From Strix aluco (taxonomy: Eukaryota > Chordata > Aves > Strigiformes > Strigidae), in the NCBI RefSeq assembly GCF_031877795.1, contig NC_133971.1:84592446-84656445 (forward strand): a stretch of DNA of 64,000 nucleotides. Direction: 5' to 3'. This document shows, one piece after another, positions 61,542-64,000 of the stretch (the first letter of the stretch is position 1; each line of letters opens with the position of its first letter). Made by a program: the position numbers and the translations under genes. Under the pieces are notes generated by a model. That model saw only the letters and a list, made by a program, of their open reading frames with translations, made no database searches and was not told the origin of the DNA.

Positions 61542-64000
61542 GCTATGTGATTTCTTTTTCACAATTTTTAAACCAGCTGTCATTTACCAAAAATAGCTGA
61601 GGTGTTTACATAATTGAGAGCTTTTAAAAAAGATACTGTCTACCTCATTGTCCTGGTCAGTTCAAATATTGAATAAATCCTATGCCAAAGAAAGCTACAG
61701 GACATTTGAAGTTGTGTGTGGTGGTAAAAGGAGATTAGTCTCACTGGCTTTGGTGAAGCCAAGATTTTCAAAGGCAAATGAAGTCTGTTTACTTATTTTT
61801 TTGGATCTGTAGTCATTGATAGGAGTCTGACTCTCCTGGGCTGGAGTGGGGAACATTTTGAAAACCATGGGAGCCAGGACACAAAGATGTGTCAGTTCCC
61901 CAGCCAAACTCTTTGCCTGAGCAGTGAAGAGCTGGCCAGGTGCTAGACCCTCTGAGGGTCAGCTTTGCTGCGTGAACAGGCAGAGACGGCACGTTTACTG
62001 GTGACCGTGTGGGTTGGCTTTCCATCAGCCATAAGGGCAGTTTAGGGTGCTTTAGGGAGACAGGGATGCAACTCCCTGAGGAGCAATGCTGGCCCTGAGC
62101 ACAGTGTCCAGGGACTGCATATCAGGCAGGGGCAGAGCCCGTTGGGGTGTCCCAATTCTATACATTTTGTCATCTGGAAACACTCATATGGCAGAAGACA
62201 GCTCTGGTGGTAGCTGTTAGACTCCACATTGTGGATGCCACCTCCATGGGACGCCACCTCCTTATTGCTGGAAGAAGAAAGGGATGCAAAAGAAAAACCA
62301 TGCAGTGCTTGGCCATTTGTAATACTCTTTCCCTAAGCTATTGCTGGAGTCAGGGCTGGGATAGATGGATTTTTGTTTTGACCTACCTATGGCAGTTTTC
62401 TGGTCTTATCATCACTGGTTATTTATGCTGCTCTTGTGTCTATTAATTTCCAGAGTAGTCTTGTTTTACAGTATTTCATCTTTCCGGGCATTTGGAGAAC
62501 ACACGCATGTACTTAGTGAGGTGATGGTCTGATTTAGTTTCCTAGTAAACTGAAAATAAAATATACCTCTTAAAAAATCATGAAAGATTTGAAGAGCCAA
62601 AATGCTACACTGAGAAATGGCAAAACACTGAAATTTGCTTCAGCAGTTTGGATTCACTAATACATTCCTTTTATCTCTCCTAAACTTCTTGGCTTACTTA
62701 AAAGATTCCTATCCAAATTGTCTCTAACAAATTCATCCTACAGATGGGTTGCACAATTAAAACCAATCTTATTTTTCTTTCTTAGGCTTTCAGTGTTATT
62801 ATCAAATTCTGGATTGACTGTTGTTTTCTAATCTTAATTATCATGTCATTTTAAGTGCACATAGGGGTTTTAAAAATAATTTGAGCTGGGATCATGCTGA
62901 AAGCTGCATCTGGATTCCTGGAGGATGAGGGAAGCTTTGAATCAAACAGCTGGCAAGTTTGCTGGATAAAGGCCAGCACAGTGCTCTCAACCTGTGCAGA
63001 TATCAATGGGAACTCTTGGCTGCTATGGCAGAGTTGCTCAACTTTGTGGTTTCATTGGGAATCTTGTGTCCAGGGCTTTCCTCAACACCTGAGCTGCTGA
63101 TACCTGGCTGTCCTGTGAAAAAGCTCTGCTTGGTGAGGGAAGGATAGATGTTTTTTTGTTGTTATTAGTTATTTTTAAGCTGTTGTACGCAGAGGCATTC
63201 AAGATGAACCCAAAATCCAAAAACAAAAAGTGAAGCAACCCCCTAGCTGTGGGACACTGCAGCACCCCAGAGCCCTGTCTCTGAGGCAGTCGAGGTGGTT
63301 TTCTGGTTCCTGCTATGAGGGTGTGAATGAGCCCCTCTCATCCCAGATCAATGAGGAAACTTAAAACCATAAGAAGAGACTGCAAGCTCTGCTCAGTGCT
63401 TGTGGATTTCTGGAGATATGTCAAACCTGTGGGGTTCTGCTGGCTCAGGTGGTACTACGTCCCTGTGAGCCCAGGTCAACCCTTGCAGCTTTAGGGGGCA
63501 AAAGGGAAACTGTGGTTGAAGATCGCTTCCCTCTCTATAGCTCTTCTTGGACCTGCTTGACGTGACATGCAGAATGGCCTCACTTGTTGCTAGGAAAAAA
63601 GATTACTCCATCATGGATGGCATCATCATGAGCATCCCATTGGAAATGTCGTGTTTGTTCTGCTTGTACAAATTGGTGTTTTCAAGCAGAGTTTCATCTG
63701 CAGTTTCATGATACAGAGTACTTGGTGGTACTACAAGTTTCTCATGCCTCCCCATCCCCTGGTGCCATCCCCACACCGCACTGCCTCAGCTCTGCCTGCA
63801 TGGCAGCTTCGTGCTGACAACCAAGAACTGGGTCAGGGAATGGATCTTGCCTTTTTATTGCTGGGTTTGGCTTCTTTTTCTGCTTTATTTTCCTTTATTT
63901 TGTTTTTAAGTCAGAGAGGTCCCTAATGTGGCTAATGGAGTGGCCTGTGTCAGGGCTGGGGAAACGCTGTAATGGGTTCAGGGAATCCCATGAGAGTACC

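Larger units (their letters stand above)
31116..64000 (+). other. CCBE1: CCBE1 intron 2 (5' part, continues past the window)
   Basis: Begins with GTGAGC after exon 2. I looked for the next expected CCBE1 peptide (a KKCCKGYK-like start after an AG acceptor) and did not see it, so the intron is at least 32.9 kb. That is plausible because CCBE1 spans roughly 260 kb in human, mostly intron. Most of it is AT-rich unique sequence with no supportable gene. It carries one CR1 copy in antisense orientation, an ancient palindromic repeat near 45.0 kb, and simple-sequence tracts listed separately. Many short open frames occur but none shows recognisable domains or splice support. Confidence 0.8.

Noticed and set aside
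31116..64000. CCBE1 exon 3
   Set aside because: No AG-flanked frame reading like KKCCKGYKFVLGQC was seen. A short diverged exon could be missed by eye, but the most likely position is beyond the window.
1..64000. CRISPR arrays, operons, phage or plasmid features, tRNA or rRNA genes
   Set aside because: The sequence is avian nuclear DNA with spliced coding exons and LINE repeats. No regularly spaced repeats, clustered unidirectional genes or tRNA-like folds were seen.

Overview
This is vertebrate nuclear DNA, almost certainly from a bird. It is gene-poor and AT-leaning. It carries several CR1 non-LTR retrotransposons that end in the 8-bp (ATTCTRTG) 3' repeats typical of avian CR1, has no recognisable mammalian L1 or Alu, and contains one multi-exon gene start inside a CpG island. 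Nothing suggests bacterial, phage, organellar or plasmid sequence.

The only host gene I can support is the 5' end of CCBE1 (collagen and calcium-binding EGF domains 1) on the + strand. Coding exon 1 (30795-30895) carries the start codon and signal peptide. Coding exon 2 (31035-31115) carries the first cysteine-containing segment of the mature secreted protein. They are separated by a 139-bp intron and both end in phase-2 GT donors. The third exon, known from mammals to encode the next cysteine-rich stretch, was not found, so intron 2 starts at 31116 and runs to the window end (at least 32.9 kb). CCBE1 is an extracellular-matrix cofactor that promotes ADAMTS3 processing of VEGF-C and is needed for lymphatic vessel growth.

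Layout. 1-30.2 kb: sequence upstream of CCBE1 with no supportable gene, holding an ancient CR1 tail (about 2.07-2.45 kb), an internally deleted CR1 (7.98-8.69 kb), a long decayed CR1 with ORF1-end, endonuclease and reverse transcriptase remnants (16.19-19.3 kb), and MIR-like SINE remnants. About 30.3-31.25 kb: a TATA-less CpG-island promoter with a 27-bp C run, a G-quadruplex-prone stretch, GC boxes and a cluster of CATCTG E-boxes, then the two exons. 31.1-64 kb: CCBE1 intron 2, containing a younger 5'-truncated CR1 with a reverse-transcriptase frame still open for about 370 codons (47.56-48.68 kb), an ancient palindromic repeat near 45.0 kb, and several low-complexity tracts.

I looked for an undescribed multi-gene system and found none. 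The points most worth following up are the CR1 copy that joins ORF1 directly to the ORF2 3' end, the E-box and G-rich architecture of the CCBE1 promoter, and the homopolymer-flanked 139-bp first intron, which may cause gene models to miss the true start. Positions were read by eye; similarities to known proteins and repeats are from memory, not from searches.
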